Positions 47,998 through 59,614 of a DNA stretch of 64,000 nt are shown one piece after another (the first letter of the stretch is position 1; the number at the start of each line of letters is the position of its first letter). The notes beneath the pieces were generated by a model, which searched no databases, had not been told where the DNA came from, and worked only from the letters and a program-made list of their open reading frames with translations. Origin of the DNA: Bryopsis sp. KO-2023. Taxonomy: Eukaryota > Chlorophyta > Ulvophyceae > Bryopsidales > Bryopsidaceae. The stretch covers positions 7,130,001 through 7,194,000 of the forward strand of contig BSYQ01000003.1 in the NCBI GenBank assembly GCA_030272585.1. The letters are read 5' to 3'. The position numbers were made by a program, and so were the translations under genes.

Positions 47998-48440
47998 CAT
48001 GAGAATTTCCTGCACTACTGAAATTTTGGTGACCTTTTCCTCTCTGCAGAGTGGGAAGGCATCCTTTGTCGGTTCCCTAGGAGAATCATCGTGGAAAAAA
48101 ATGTTGCAAGAAAGGGATTGGGGGGCTTGGTGTGTGTGCTTGAATCTTTGTTGAAGCTCTGCATGATTATGGAGTGCTTTACCATATATATAGGCCAAGA
48201 CAGAACTCACTGCATTTCCAATGCCAGTTCATTCTGGTAAACTGCACACTTGTCACTGAAAAAGCAACAACTAATTGCATCCATCCAATTTTTGTTACAG
48301 AGCTATCGTCTCAAAACTAAACCAAAAAATATTCGTCTATATATCTGGTATTGCATTCAGTAATTCTTATACTCTTCCCCAGGTTCTCCTTCCCCTTGAA
48401 AAAGAGAAAAAAAGAAAAGCCCCCCCCTCCCCTCCCCTTT

Positions 48441-51400
48441 TCATTTTTCGATCCCAAGGTCAATTCCCACCATTCTGACACAAGTTGGATGATACCCTCC
48501 TTTCAGTTCATCAAAGGCTTTCAGTGCCAGATCTTTTCCCATCTTTGACTCGAACAAGATCTTGAATAGCGGCCTCACAAACTTCATCCTGCCCTGCTCC
48601 CCTAGAAAGGAAACCACATTGTCCAGAATTACGGGGTCCTCCGCAGCCAAACACAACTTACACCACGTGAAGCGAATCTCCGAGTTCTTAGCAGCATCCA
48701 AATTGTAGAGCTCTGCCAATTTCCTGGTGACGGTGGGATGAAGAGGTTTCATCGCCCGAAACTCAGCAAGGGTTTCTACAAATGACCTTGTTTGGATCGA
48801 GGTCCAGCCATCGATGTCAGAGGCAGATGCACCCTCCGGCCCAGTCCCTGCAATATGAGTAGGTATATTCAATCAACACACGCCAGGAAAAGCATTTTGC
48901 AAGTGTAGCTGAAAACGCCCTGATCGTGTGCTTCCAGGTATGATTCTTTCACAAAAAAAATAATTGACGGCAGTGGATACTGCTTTCGTTTTCCGGGATA
49001 ACAAGAAGTATCCGCAGGCACCAAAAGGCCGGACATCCATAAGCAAACACCCATTTTTTTCCCATAGAGATGAAGACAAGTGAAGCTACTCAGTTATTAA
49101 GGTTAACTGCCGCACTGGTCCTAATACCTCCAACACCCAACACATCCGATGCATGCCATTTCTTAGCAAGATTTTCTGCTGCCGCAGCCAGCGATGTGTC
49201 ATATTCGTTATCGATAGGAGGCATCCCTGGGGCGTACAGCCAGGTTTCCCAATCGATCGATTTAACGGCTTCATTGTCCTTGAAATACTCCAGGAAAAAG
49301 GATTTGAATTCCTCGGTCGCCAGAACCTTCAGCTTGAAGTTCTCGATGTACGCTTTCAGAAACGGTTCGAAAATCTCAGCACCGCCCACTAGCCCCTGAA
49401 AAAAAATCCAGACTTTCTTACCAAGAATGTCCAAAAAGTTTGCTTGTCACCAAGAATCGTGACGCTTAAATGAGGCTTCAATCTTTTCACTTTTGACGAA
49501 GCCACTTTTTTGAATCAAGATGCATTCCGCCTCTCCAAAAGATACAGGGGACTCCCACTACCTTGATGAGTTCAAATTTGGACAGTTCACCCATGCCTCA
49601 CTCAGAAATCAAACAGAACATCCGTGAAAAAACAGTAAATGTACTTTGTCACATCAGCATCAATATTTTGCTTTCTTGCGAGGCCTCACCTGAAGGTAAT
49701 ATAAGAAGTGGAAGCCCTTTTCATATGCGATTTTTGAGTAAGCGTTGTCGGGGTCATCCCCTTCTGATAGATCCAGTACTAGCTTTGTGTGTGGGTGGTC
49801 TTCGCCTTTCAGTCTGACCGTCTCAGCCATCGCCAGCTTGCCAGAAGCGGCATGCATCTGAAGCACGCTTTCATCAAAAACTCTCCCTAATATTTTCCGC
49901 TCCAGAAACACCGTGAAACCTACATGTGAGGGCAAACAAACCACGGACTTAATTGCCTTTTGGACATTTATGTAGTATATTGCTCAATTCAGTCTTCTGA
50001 AATATACCCTTTGTGGGATCATTTTTTGGTACGGATGTCTGCCCCGGTGTGTTTCTGCTGTCTTCCTTCAACCAAATAAATCTTGATGGGTTTTTTTTCA
50101 ATGGAGTCAGAGTCCACCACAAATACTAAACGCAATTTTAAAGCATACCTTCGTTGAGCCAGAAATGATCCCAGGTGGCGCTCGTCACCAAATTCCCGGT
50201 CCAGGAATGTGCGATTTCATGTGCCACCGTGTTTGCAAGCGATCGATCTCCAGCAAGCAAAGTGGGAGTGACGAATGTCAGACAGGGGTTCTCCATGCCT
50301 CCATAAGGAAACGACGGGGGTAACAGCAGCAAGTCGTATCGACCCCATACATATTCCCCAGCAACCGACACACCTACATGTGCAGTCAGGTACCTGTTAC
50401 GATTTTGGTGCAATTCCCCCTCAACTGCAGTCGGTAAACCCTGAAGACTGTTCGCGATTCCAACATAAAAAAGCCATTGTGGAGTGTTAACTACCCAAGG
50501 GTGTCCCACCTGCTTTGATGTAGTCGTTTGTTTCGGCGAATTCATAAGCTCCAGCCTCCACCATGGACGGCTCCGACCAGACTTTCGTGATGGGGCCTAT
50601 TTCCTTGGACACCAAATCCCCCACAGCCAAGGCAAACAGATAGGGAGGAATCGGGATTTTCTGATACCAGTGACACACTCGTGTCGGCCCCTGGGCCTCC
50701 CTCAACAGTGAAAAATCTGCATTAACCAATGAGGTCATCAGCCAAACATTTGTGAAGTGCAACGAAAAATTCACCATAAATCATGCGCATTTCGACTTCA
50801 CTAGAACCCACCTCAGACTGTAAATCGATATCGCTCACTTACACAGAGGATGGGGCTTTCAGCCAGAACACAATTTCTGTCAAAGAAAGAAATGATTGAT
50901 TTGAAAGGCTTGATAAGCACCTGGTGTATCGAACGGATCATCCACACCGACGGCAGACATCAAAGCGGTCAAAGCTTGGGGAACCCTCACTGAAGCGGAG
51001 TATGACATTTTCTTGGCAGGTGTGCATTGGCAAGGAATGACTGCACGAGCATGGATGGCTTGGCATTGTGTAAACAAATAGGGATGCGTCTTTCCAGCAG
51101 TCTGACTGGGGGTCAACCACTGAATTGCTGACGTTTCAGGGGAGGTTCGATAATGAACACCGATCACAAGCTGCAAGGGAAAGAAGCATTCTCAATTTAT
51201 TTCAGTCGAACATAAGGAATTAAATTTGAGGAATTGTGCGATGCTCTGCGTAGAATCCACCCCAAAGTGATGTTTTTAATTCAAGTTGTTTGATGCTACC
51301 TTGTCTCCTTTTTTCAAGCCTTCAGGTAGATCCACAGTCAAGGCTGCGCCAAGAATCTGAGGGAAAAACCAAACATTAATGAATGAACACCGATGCTGAT

Positions 51401-52407
51401 ATTTTTCCATATATGGTAGGGCGAAACAGCATGAAGTGATGTGATTGCCCACATTCATGATGCAATGAAGGGAATCCCTGATTGCAGATTATGAAACATG
51501 GCCGTTTGTGGTGACGGATAGGTCTCGTCGAGACCCGTCCAACGGCACCTTGGGAGAGGTGTTTGGTGGGGTGGTCCGGGACCATCGAAACAGAAAAAGC
51601 ATGCCGCACCGGATTTTTTTCTTCCTCCAGTTTGTAGGTGGCTTCTGAAGATTTTTCACCAATGATTGAGACCCCGATGATGGTTAGCTTCCTTGTATCG
51701 AGCACAACATGCTTTGGATTTGGAGCTTCGACCAGCAAATGGATCTGGAAAATAAAAAAACACAGAATGCCAACCGGCCAGGCATGAGTGCTTGTACCCA
51801 TCAAATTGCAGGAATGACCATCTGCTAATGGTGAGGATTTTTGGTGCAAGGAAATATGTTTATTCTGGCTGTAATAAACAAATTGAGAAGAATACTTGCT
51901 TACTATTGTTGATTTTTTGTTTCCTAACTTGTTCATTTCATCCCATTAGTTTCAGTGAAAGATGTATCAGTCATGCATTTAGCTAAATATACATGCACAT
52001 CCACAGTATGTAACTTTGAGTGGGTATCGGCCATGACAGGAGCTGTGTTGCAATCTTCAGCGCGGCACGAACCGTGCCAGACATACATCCAATAATAGAA
52101 TCATGCATTAAACAATCGCTCATAATCCAGCCTCTCTAGTGGTTATATGTCGGACATCCAGGGCGCGTTCAGTAAAACAACTCTCCTTGCATATGTATCA
52201 CCTTCGCAAATCCCTCGATAGTCTTCGTCTCAAAGTCGACGTCCAACACTGGAAGCCAAGACATAGCGTTTTCGTCAAGAAACATCCAGCCGAAACCCGT
52301 GAACTCGTTGAACCTTCGCGCATAGATCGCCCAGATCTACCTACCGAAGTCGGAGTGGGCGACGCTCACTTCGTTGAAGTTCGACTGCGTCTGGGAATCG
52401 GTCACCA
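48441..52407 (-). CDS. LTA4H: M1 aminopeptidase, leukotriene-A4-hydrolase type
   Basis: Many minus-strand exons. The M1 zinc site is intact: [12 protein letters not shown] followed 18 residues on by WLNEG (about 50.2 kb). The substrate-anchoring [19 protein letters not shown] precedes it. Upstream exons show ALQWL-like [19 protein letters not shown] and [13 protein letters not shown], which are specific to the LTA4H branch. The C-terminal helical domain reads [13 protein letters not shown] and [12 protein letters not shown] and ends at 48441. I take the ATG at 52407 (MVTDSQTQ) as the start. The same frame stays open to a Met at 52690, giving a Ser/Arg-rich extension that could be a transit peptide. 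It removes N-terminal residues from peptides; epoxide hydrolase activity is not implied outside vertebrates. Exon ends were not all fixed to the base. Confidence 0.93.
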
Positions 52408-52799
52408 TTTCGAGGGGCTGGATCAAGGACGCTGAAGCGACAGTTTGCGGAAGTCGCGCAGAGATGCGTTTTCTGCGTTCAAGGTGATGTCGTCGGATCG
52501 AGCCTGAAGCAAGGTAGGACGGCGAGACCCTCCAGAGAGGTTTCGAACGGGATACGAAACAGGGCGGAAAGAGTACAAATGTCCTTGGAACCCGGAGTTG
52601 CATCTTACCAGAAAAGAGCTGTCGCCAGCTGTTCATCCGATGCAGGTTCTGGCGACTGAGTGACATTTCGTCACGACGATTGATTCCCATTCATGTCGAT
52701 GCACTCGAACAATGTCTGCATTTTTCGTGAATTTCATGAAAATGAAAATTATATTCTATGGCTGGGTGAGAGCGCCAGTGCACCCTATTTTTCAACGAG
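52408..52799. promoter_or_regulatory. Divergent promoter region (M1 aminopeptidase / disordered protein)
   Basis: 392 bp between start codons if the aminopeptidase begins at 52407. If it begins at the upstream in-frame Met (52690), only 109 bp remain. No TATA-like element stands out. Confidence 0.35.
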
Positions 52800-55001
52800 A
52801 TGAACACCCATCCAAAGCCTCGCTCACGACAGGATAGATTGGATTCCAGCTTTCCCAAACCCTCGCAAAGCGAATCGAAAGAAGCTACCCAGCTAAGAAA
52901 AAATGCTTTAACACCCAATGTCTACCGGGAAGCCGCCACGAAGGGGTTCGGAGCCATCAGAACCGCCCATGAAGACGTCGTAGCTCTCGGAAATGATTCG
53001 ATCCAAACGAGCGTATCGAGTGAACGACACGCTGGGCTGCAATCCGCTCCCAGACAACGACACCTGCCGCCAGGGTTAACTCGCTCCACAAGGGAGATCG
53101 TGGGAATTGGCCAGGCCTCCATTCAAAGCGTGAAGTTGGGCGGTGGGAACGGCGTAACGCCAAGAATGGACGACAGGGAAATAGGCAGACATGCTAGGCC
53201 AGACCCAAGATTAACTGCAATTTTGGAATGGGAACCGTCTCAGGAGGAAGGATTGCTTGGAAACGGAAAGGAATCTCTCCTCAGTCATGCTTCTCACCCT
53301 GTCAGCAAGATTGGTGGAAATCCTCTCAGTAGCTTCCAGGAGGCCCGGAATGTGAAATCAGACAGACCAATACGGGTGGCAGGGGTGTCATTGAACAAAC
53401 ATGCTAAAAGTATGAAAGCAGAGGGAGTGGAAGTGGATTTTTTCGGGATCGAAAGGGAAGATGGACGATTTGGGAAATGGACCACCAAAGACGAAGGAAA
53501 TCATGATGATTTCGAAGCTGCCCTGAATGATTTTTTTATTTCAGAGAATGTGGCCACGGAAACAATGAGTGGAATGGAACAAGCAGAATCGAGCCCAAAG
53601 ACAGAGAGTGAAAAGGTTGATCATTTTCCGGAGCCTGACACAGTTCCTGATTCGATGGATGTTGGCCAGACACAGGATTCTGTGTCTGACTCAGAGCCTG
53701 ATGAAGCAGAAAGTGATGAAGCTAAGCCTATAAGCCTTGAGGACAATGTTGTACTCCCTTGGGACACATTGGCTGCAAACAGAAATACGACTGCTGCAGA
53801 GGCTAGCAAGTCTGACCCTACAAAAACAGGTACAATGCATGCTCTATCGAAGCATGTAAATTCTGTGTTTAGACTTAATGACCAATCCTCAGTCAATCTG
53901 AAACGATCCCCCCTATCTTGTGCTGTAGAGGGCGCCGATTGGATCCCATGCAGCGATTCTTACGGTGGAGTTGACAGTGATTCTTACGGTGGGGTTGAGT
54001 GCAAGATGGCACTCCAAAGAGAGGACGGTTCTGGGACAGAACCGCCATCGTCTGATGAAAGCATCTTGCCAATCACTTTGCCCAATCGTGGTTCCAACGA
54101 TGACCGTCCTAATCCATCACCACCTGCAAAGAGGCAAAAATGCACGCTAGAGGGCACCAAGACTGACACTAATCTCGCAGTGTTGATGGCAATGTCATCC
54201 GAGCTGGGTCTGCCTGGGCTGGAAAATCAGTCGATCGCAGATGAATCTCACAGTCCACCACCACCACCGATGATTCTAGATATTGGGGACAAGAGCCACG
54301 GTGGAGCTATAGTCAATGTTGAAACGCAGCGTTCTGAACCCATCCTTCCTGTTCCTCTTCTGACTCAAGATTCCTGGGATAAAATGATGAATTGTGATGC
54401 CTGTGGAACCGACGGTCAGACTGACGTGCCCCCTCAATCTACTGAAACACATGACTGCCAACCTGGCTCTTTTTGGGAAGACTATTCTTCCAGATTCGTC
54501 GGCGACATAATAGAGCCTGTGTTCTCGGAGGATTCAGACGGACAAGAACAGACACTAGATCCGGGGCATCAAGATGTGGCAGAAGGGAAGTCTGACAGAA
54601 ACAGCATGGCTCTATCGTTTTCAGTTGGGGAAAGTGATGACCTTTGTGGCCTGGTTGACAGTGAAGAAGACACTTTTGGCAAACTAGCATCTTTTGGGAA
54701 ATCAAGGGATCAAAATGGGGAGGATCCCCATGTGGGATGTGCGACAGTATGGCCAGGAGAAAGAAATCATGCGGAGCGTAGGGAAATAGATGAGTTTGAG
54801 ATACCCTTGCCGCAAGGAAACTCTTCGGTGGATGTTGCGATGGAAGATTCTCAAGGTTGGTCTGACATGGTGGAGAACTTCAGTCCACCATCTGCATTTG
54901 ATGCCATAAAGCGAGTGTTTAGGGTGGACAACGAAAGCTTTGATCTGAGGAAGTTTCTGGAGTCGCAAGGCATTGTAAGAGATCGAATTGCCAAGGGGTA
55001 G
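52800..55001 (+). CDS. Acidic, largely disordered 733-residue protein, intronless
   Basis: One uninterrupted open frame from MNTHPKPRSRQDRLDSS to DRIAKG-stop. The N-terminal third is basic with Ser/Pro; the middle and C-terminal parts are rich in Asp, Glu and Ser. There is a short internal duplication (DSYGGV twice, about 53.96-54.0 kb), a Pro run, and an NLS-like PPAKRQK. Only two stretches look folded: one around GVEVDFFGIEREDGRFGKW (an FGI/W motif) and a C-terminal FDAIKRVFRVDNESFDLRKF. No known domain recognised. The pattern suggests a nuclear regulatory or scaffold protein with short linear motifs; this is inference. It is unusual here because every well-resolved long gene nearby has introns. 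Confidence 0.75.
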   Translation: MNTHPKPRSRQDRLDSSFPKPSQSESKEATQLRKNALTPNVYREAATKGFGAIRTAHEDVVALGNDSIQTSVSSERHAGLQSAPRQRHLPPGLTRSTREIVGIGQASIQSVKLGGGNGVTPRMDDREIGRHARPDPRLTAILEWEPSQEEGLLGNGKESLLSHASHPVSKIGGNPLSSFQEARNVKSDRPIRVAGVSLNKHAKSMKAEGVEVDFFGIEREDGRFGKWTTKDEGNHDDFEAALNDFFISENVATETMSGMEQAESSPKTESEKVDHFPEPDTVPDSMDVGQTQDSVSDSEPDEAESDEAKPISLEDNVVLPWDTLAANRNTTAAEASKSDPTKTGTMHALSKHVNSVFRLNDQSSVNLKRSPLSCAVEGADWIPCSDSYGGVDSDSYGGVECKMALQREDGSGTEPPSSDESILPITLPNRGSNDDRPNPSPPAKRQKCTLEGTKTDTNLAVLMAMSSELGLPGLENQSIADESHSPPPPPMILDIGDKSHGGAIVNVETQRSEPILPVPLLTQDSWDKMMNCDACGTDGQTDVPPQSTETHDCQPGSFWEDYSSRFVGDIIEPVFSEDSDGQEQTLDPGHQDVAEGKSDRNSMALSFSVGESDDLCGLVDSEEDTFGKLASFGKSRDQNGEDPHVGCATVWPGERNHAERREIDEFEIPLPQGNSSVDVAMEDSQGWSDMVENFSPPSAFDAIKRVFRVDNESFDLRKFLESQGIVRDRIAKG

Positions 55002-55344
55002 TGCGGGAAATGCTGTAAATGTCTTTGTAGAAGAATTTGACCACGAGTGGTTCTATTCGTAGCCCCCCCCTTAGAAATTAGGATCAGAGCTCCCATCATT
55101 ACAAAACGTAATTGGCAATTTGTATTACTGGGCAGGATTGGCTGCTGATTCCAAACGCTGTCGATATTTGGCAGCTGTTTCAGCAAAGAGAAATGGTTCA
55201 GTACCCTCCCAACAAATCGCTCGCAGAATGAGATCAACATGCCGATAACATGAAAAACTTGCAGATGTAAGTTAATATTTATTGATATTTATTCTTAGGC
55301 AATCCAAATACTAATAATATCACTGAGAACCCCAGGCCTTGACA

Positions 55345-57041
55345 TCATCTAGAAATGCAACCTTCAACACCAAGCTCCAGCTTTTATGAGAAAAAAGAAG
55401 CAATCCTTTTGAGACACAACCGCAGAGTTTTCATATCAAAACCGAATCCTCAAAGCATTCTCACCCGCCAAAAAGACTGCACCCAATGAGAGGCGAGACA
55501 TATTTCTACACAAAACAAAAAGTATATACTAAAGTGTAAAAAGTATTCCCTTACCAAGAGCAGGCCTGAAATCGGCTAGGACTTGGATGATGTGAGATAT
55601 TTGATCGATCAGGCTCCGCAGTGAAGCGCCGCCAGGCAGTTTGCTTTCTTTGGATATCGCGATAGCGTTCACGAAGGGTCTGTATCTGTACTTTTTCACC
55701 AGCTCCTCAAGTTCCGCTTTGAGGCGAGCCATTTTCTTTTTGTGGCTATCTATCCACAAGCTCGTTTCAAGGCTGGCCTGCATCAGGGTCACCTGATCAC
55801 AACACCAATTCCTATTTACAGCACGACCACAAAGCTGACGCATATCGTTCGGAATAAGAAACATTTGGACCGGGGAAAGAAATCTGTGCGCACCGTTTTG
55901 CCGAGAATATCGAGCTTCGCACCCACGTGCAGGTCCCAGCACTGTAAGGGACTCCCATTTTTTGCGGTAACGTGCTTCATATTCGATATCTTAACGCTTT
56001 GCTGTGTACTATCGATTTGCACATGAAAATTCTTCTGCGCCAGGTCGAACTTGAGACCGATATACCTCTTCCCCAGACCACCACCTGCCTGAACAACCAC
56101 CCACACGCTTCACATGCACACAGTTTCGCGGGTCGCTCTTGCATCTCGAGTTGGTCTGCTGAACGTGCAAGAAGGATGTGTGTGTTCCAAACCTGCCATC
56201 CATTGTCGCGAAAAGTGAGATCGGCGCTCTCCAAGTCCTCGTTCCACCAGGACTTAAAGCACAGAAAACGAATATTTTCTATGTCTGGCGGCTTGCAGAT
56301 GGAAATCTTCGACTTGTATGATGGCGCAGCTGTGTCTTGAGGAATCTGGCCGAAAACCAAACACAGGTTCAGTTTCGAGCGAAAGAGGCTGTGTTCCGTG
56401 ATCCAGTTGCGACTTTTCCTTTCGCGGGAAAGAGCAATTGTCGATTACATCACGGTCTTGACCTCGTCCTCGCTCAGCGGGTCAAGAAGTTTGCGGAGAT
56501 CTGGACAAGCCGCCGTCGACGTGCCGTCGGCAAAGTTGTGGAACAACTCGTTTCCTTCTTGATCAGTGAGCCGCATCCAAGTTCTGCTGGCATCCTCCTT
56601 GCTTACTCCCTTTCGACGTTTGGTAAGTATAAGATCGAAGAATTTATGGTCCAGAGGGTGTTTTGTGCTGCAGACAAAGCTCCTGGATACGATAGCAGCA
56701 AAAGAAGTCGACAGATGCGTGGAAGTGGCAAGAATAATGTTCTCCAGTTCGTAGACTCAATTTTCCACGCGCGCGTGTTCCTTCAATTAGTGGCGTTCAG
56801 CATTGAGTTGAGGGTTGTGAAAACTCGTCGTTGAACCTCGTGAGGACGTACTTTTTGTGGACATAGTATCTTTGACCGTCATCATCAAAGCGCTCCTGCC
56901 AGGTCTCGGGAACTGGTACCTCAGCAGCCGCTTTTACAATGGGAAGCAAGTAGAACTCAGCGCTCTCTTCTGAAACTCCTACTCCGAAGTACTCGGCCAA
57001 TTCTAGAATCGTTTCTGGGGTGCACACGTTTTGGGAATGCA
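55345..57041 (-). CDS. WW-domain protein, CEP164-like N-terminal module
   Basis: Start ATG at 57041 (MHSQNVCTPETILELAEYFG); another in-frame Met lies at 57075. The first exon has a helical TPETILELAEYFGV segment and then a WW domain (VPVPETWQERFDDDGQRYYV), an order seen at the N-terminus of CEP164. Later minus-strand exons encode RTWMRLTDQEGNELFHNF, KISICKPPDIENIRFLCF, a beta-rich GKRYIGLKFDLAQKNFHV, and a coiled coil (KKKMARLKAELEELVKKY). An apparent in-frame TAA near 56449 is removed by a roughly 60-nt GT-AG intron that keeps frame. The WW-to-next-exon junction and the last exon (stop proposed at 55345) are uncertain. Possibly a ciliary or centrosomal protein; not named with confidence. Confidence 0.65.
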
Positions 57042-57281
57042 TCTCGACTGCGGAAAAACAGGAAGAGAGGTGCAAGTTGCTGAGGAATCAGCAAGAAAAC
57101 GAGGCACACTCGTTTAATTCACTTGATGATCTCATTGTTTTGGGTAATTGTTTATTGCTTATGGCAGACAGACAGTTTTTATTTGCCGCGAACGCACCCA
57201 TCCTTTCCCCTTCGTTCGTTCGGAATTCAGTGCCGGAAAAGCTAACGGTGAAAGCCGCTTTTGTATAGCTACGGGTAAAAG
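57042..57281. promoter_or_regulatory. Short bidirectional promoter (WW protein / IDH)
   Basis: About 240 bp between divergent start codons at 57041 (-) and 57282 (+), so both promoters overlap or abut. Confidence 0.45.
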
Positions 57282-59138
57282 ATGCTTCGACGAGCGGCGT
57301 CGTCAGCTTGGTCGTCGGCGTTCCGACAATGCAGCGTCGAGTCGTCAGAATTCGGTCTGAGGGCGATGTCCACGGCGGAACCCGTGCAGGCGACCTTGTT
57401 TCCTGGGGACGGAATTGGACCGGAAATTGCGTCTGCAGTTAAGCAAGTATTTCATGTGGCTGGTGTTCCGGTGAACTGGGACGAACAACACATCGCGAAA
57501 GAAGTGGACACCAGGACGAACAGCATGATCACGCGCGAGAATCTGGACTCAGTGCTGGTGGGGTGCGCTTGGGTTTGATCTGAGCTTCTTTGTCTGGGCT
57601 AAACCTGTCCAAACTTGAATATCGAAGGGTGCTATGTACAGAAACACAATATCGGGCTGAAAGGGCCTATGATGACGCCAATCGGAAAAGGGTTCCGTTC
57701 GCTCAACTTGACGCTGAGAAAAGAGCTTCAGTTGTACGCTAACGTGCGACCGTGTCTAAGCATCCCTGGGTACAAGACTCGATATGATGGAGTGAACTTG
57801 GTCACAATTCGCGAAAACACAGAGGGGGAATACAGCGGTCTGGAGCACGAAGTCGTCCCAGGGGTGGTGGAAAGTTTGAAGGTGGGGATTGTGGTCACTA
57901 GCCCTGTTGCCTGCAGAGTAATCCAGTCTGTCTGTGCCACACTTTCCTGCAACAAAAAGAGTGAGAAGGTGGTTCAAAATATTGAGCAAAACAATGGAGG
58001 CATGCATCAAATGGATGCCCTGTTGAAGTAGGTCTTTGATTTTGCATGCAAACACACATCCACAAATGCATTCGCGAAACCTCATTGCAATCCCTTCATT
58101 TTATACATTTGCTTTCTGGAACCATGCTGAAATAGCACCAATCACCTGTTCTGATATTCACCACTGATATGGTTTGCTTTTTCCCTTCTGCGAAAAGATC
58201 ATCACCAAAACAGCCAGCATGCGAATCGCAGAATTTGCATTCAAGTTCGCCAAGGAAAACAACCGGGAAAGAGTGTCTGCCATCCACAAGGCTAATATCA
58301 TGAAGAAGGCCGATGGTCTGTTCATCGAATGCACCAGACGGGTGTCGGAAAGCTACCCAGAAATTAAATATGATGAATTGATCGTCGACAATGCATGCAT
58401 GCAACTCGTCAAGGACCCAAATCAATTCGATGTTTTGGTGATGCCAAATCTGTATGGAGATATCATCAGTGATTTGTGCGCTGGGCTCATTGGTGGCTTG
58501 GGGTTGACACCAAGCGGAAATATCGGTGAGTACGAGTAAGCCTTATAGTTGGTTGGATCGTCAGTACAGTGCATCAGCATTTTCTTGCCTTGAATGCTTG
58601 CGTTACTGAGTGTAGAATTTTGTGCTGGAGAAACGTCTTTTGATTCGAGATATATCAAAAGGAGTGAATATAGGTTCGAATCTTGGTGGTGCTGAGTTTT
58701 TTCAGTTCAGGAAGATTTAAGGGAAAAACATGGTCCAACTATTTGGAAATAGTGGATTGTGCATAGGATACACAAAACTGGCATGTACAAATAGTTGTTT
58801 ATAGATGACTGTGGTGAGTAGTCACATGGTCGTATGACAATTAACTAGCCAAGGGGTTGACCATTTTGGTGTTTTTGGTTCCAGGTGCTAATGGTTTGGC
58901 ATTGATGGAAGCCGTCCATGGGACCGCCCCTGACATTGCAGGCAAGGATTTGGCAAACCCCACTGCCTTGCTTCTGAGTGGAGTGATGATGCTCAGGCAT
59001 CTCGGACACATTGACAAAGCAAACAATATTCAATCGGCAGTATTATCCACGATCGCTGAAGGAAAATACAGGACTGGGGATCTTGGCGGAAACGCGACTT
59101 GCTCAGATTTCACAAAAGCCATTTGCGAAAAATTGTAA
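57282..59138 (+). CDS. IDH: Mitochondrial NAD-dependent isocitrate dehydrogenase, catalytic-type subunit
   Basis: Four exons join in phase: 57282-57557, 57642-57881, 58198-58525 and 58885-59138. The N-terminus [18 protein letters not shown] is a mitochondrial presequence. Family motifs are complete: [47 protein letters not shown] (substrate arginines), [25 protein letters not shown], and the metal-binding [17 protein letters not shown] with its two Asp residues. [14 protein letters not shown] and NPTALLLSG follow near the NAD site. Conservation is closest to human IDH3A and plant IDH-V, the catalytic subunits. It oxidises isocitrate to 2-oxoglutarate in the TCA cycle, normally in a hetero-oligomer with a regulatory subunit not seen here. 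Confidence 0.96.
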
Positions 59139-59614
59139 GAAGATACAGCCATGCTATTTTGTGAGGGATTCAACGTTGGGTCGGGGGGTTGTGGACTTTT
59201 CATGTGGCCGAGGTGGCTTTTAATTATTGGATTTGGCCCTTGAAAGCATGGAGGAATTTCATGTTCGTCATTTGATACGTTTTCACAAGTATTTGCTTGG
59301 ATGTAAAGGGATGTGATGAGTCAAGGATTGTGGATTCATGGTGGGATATTTTTTGCTCAGTGGAAAAGCTGAGGAGATTTTAACAATATGGTGCTCACTG
59401 TTTCTTCCATCCCTGTCAGACAGTGACACTGTTGGTTTCTAGAATTATTGCATCCTGTCTGCCTGATCACAAGAGGGCAAGAAAACAAAATACCACTGAT
59501 GAAAGCGGGTTGCTCACAACCAACAAGAAAGGGTTGTGATCTGGAGTTGCGGGTGCTTTCGAAACAAAGCATCACCACCGCAACATCCAAATCGTCAAGC
59601 AGACGTCGGGCAGG
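59139..59614. other. Intergenic region
   Basis: Contains the 3' UTR of IDH and the promoter of CFAP99. No additional gene supported. Confidence 0.5.

Noticed and set aside
56380..56460. In-frame TAA inside the WW-protein gene, suggesting a pseudogene
   Set aside because: A 60-nt GT-AG intron starting at that codon keeps the frame on both sides; similar tiny introns occur elsewhere in the window.
58670..58700. GGTTCGAATC, a tRNA T-loop-like string
   Set aside because: Flanks do not form the T stem, and no anticodon arm or acceptor stem is found upstream; it lies in an IDH intron.
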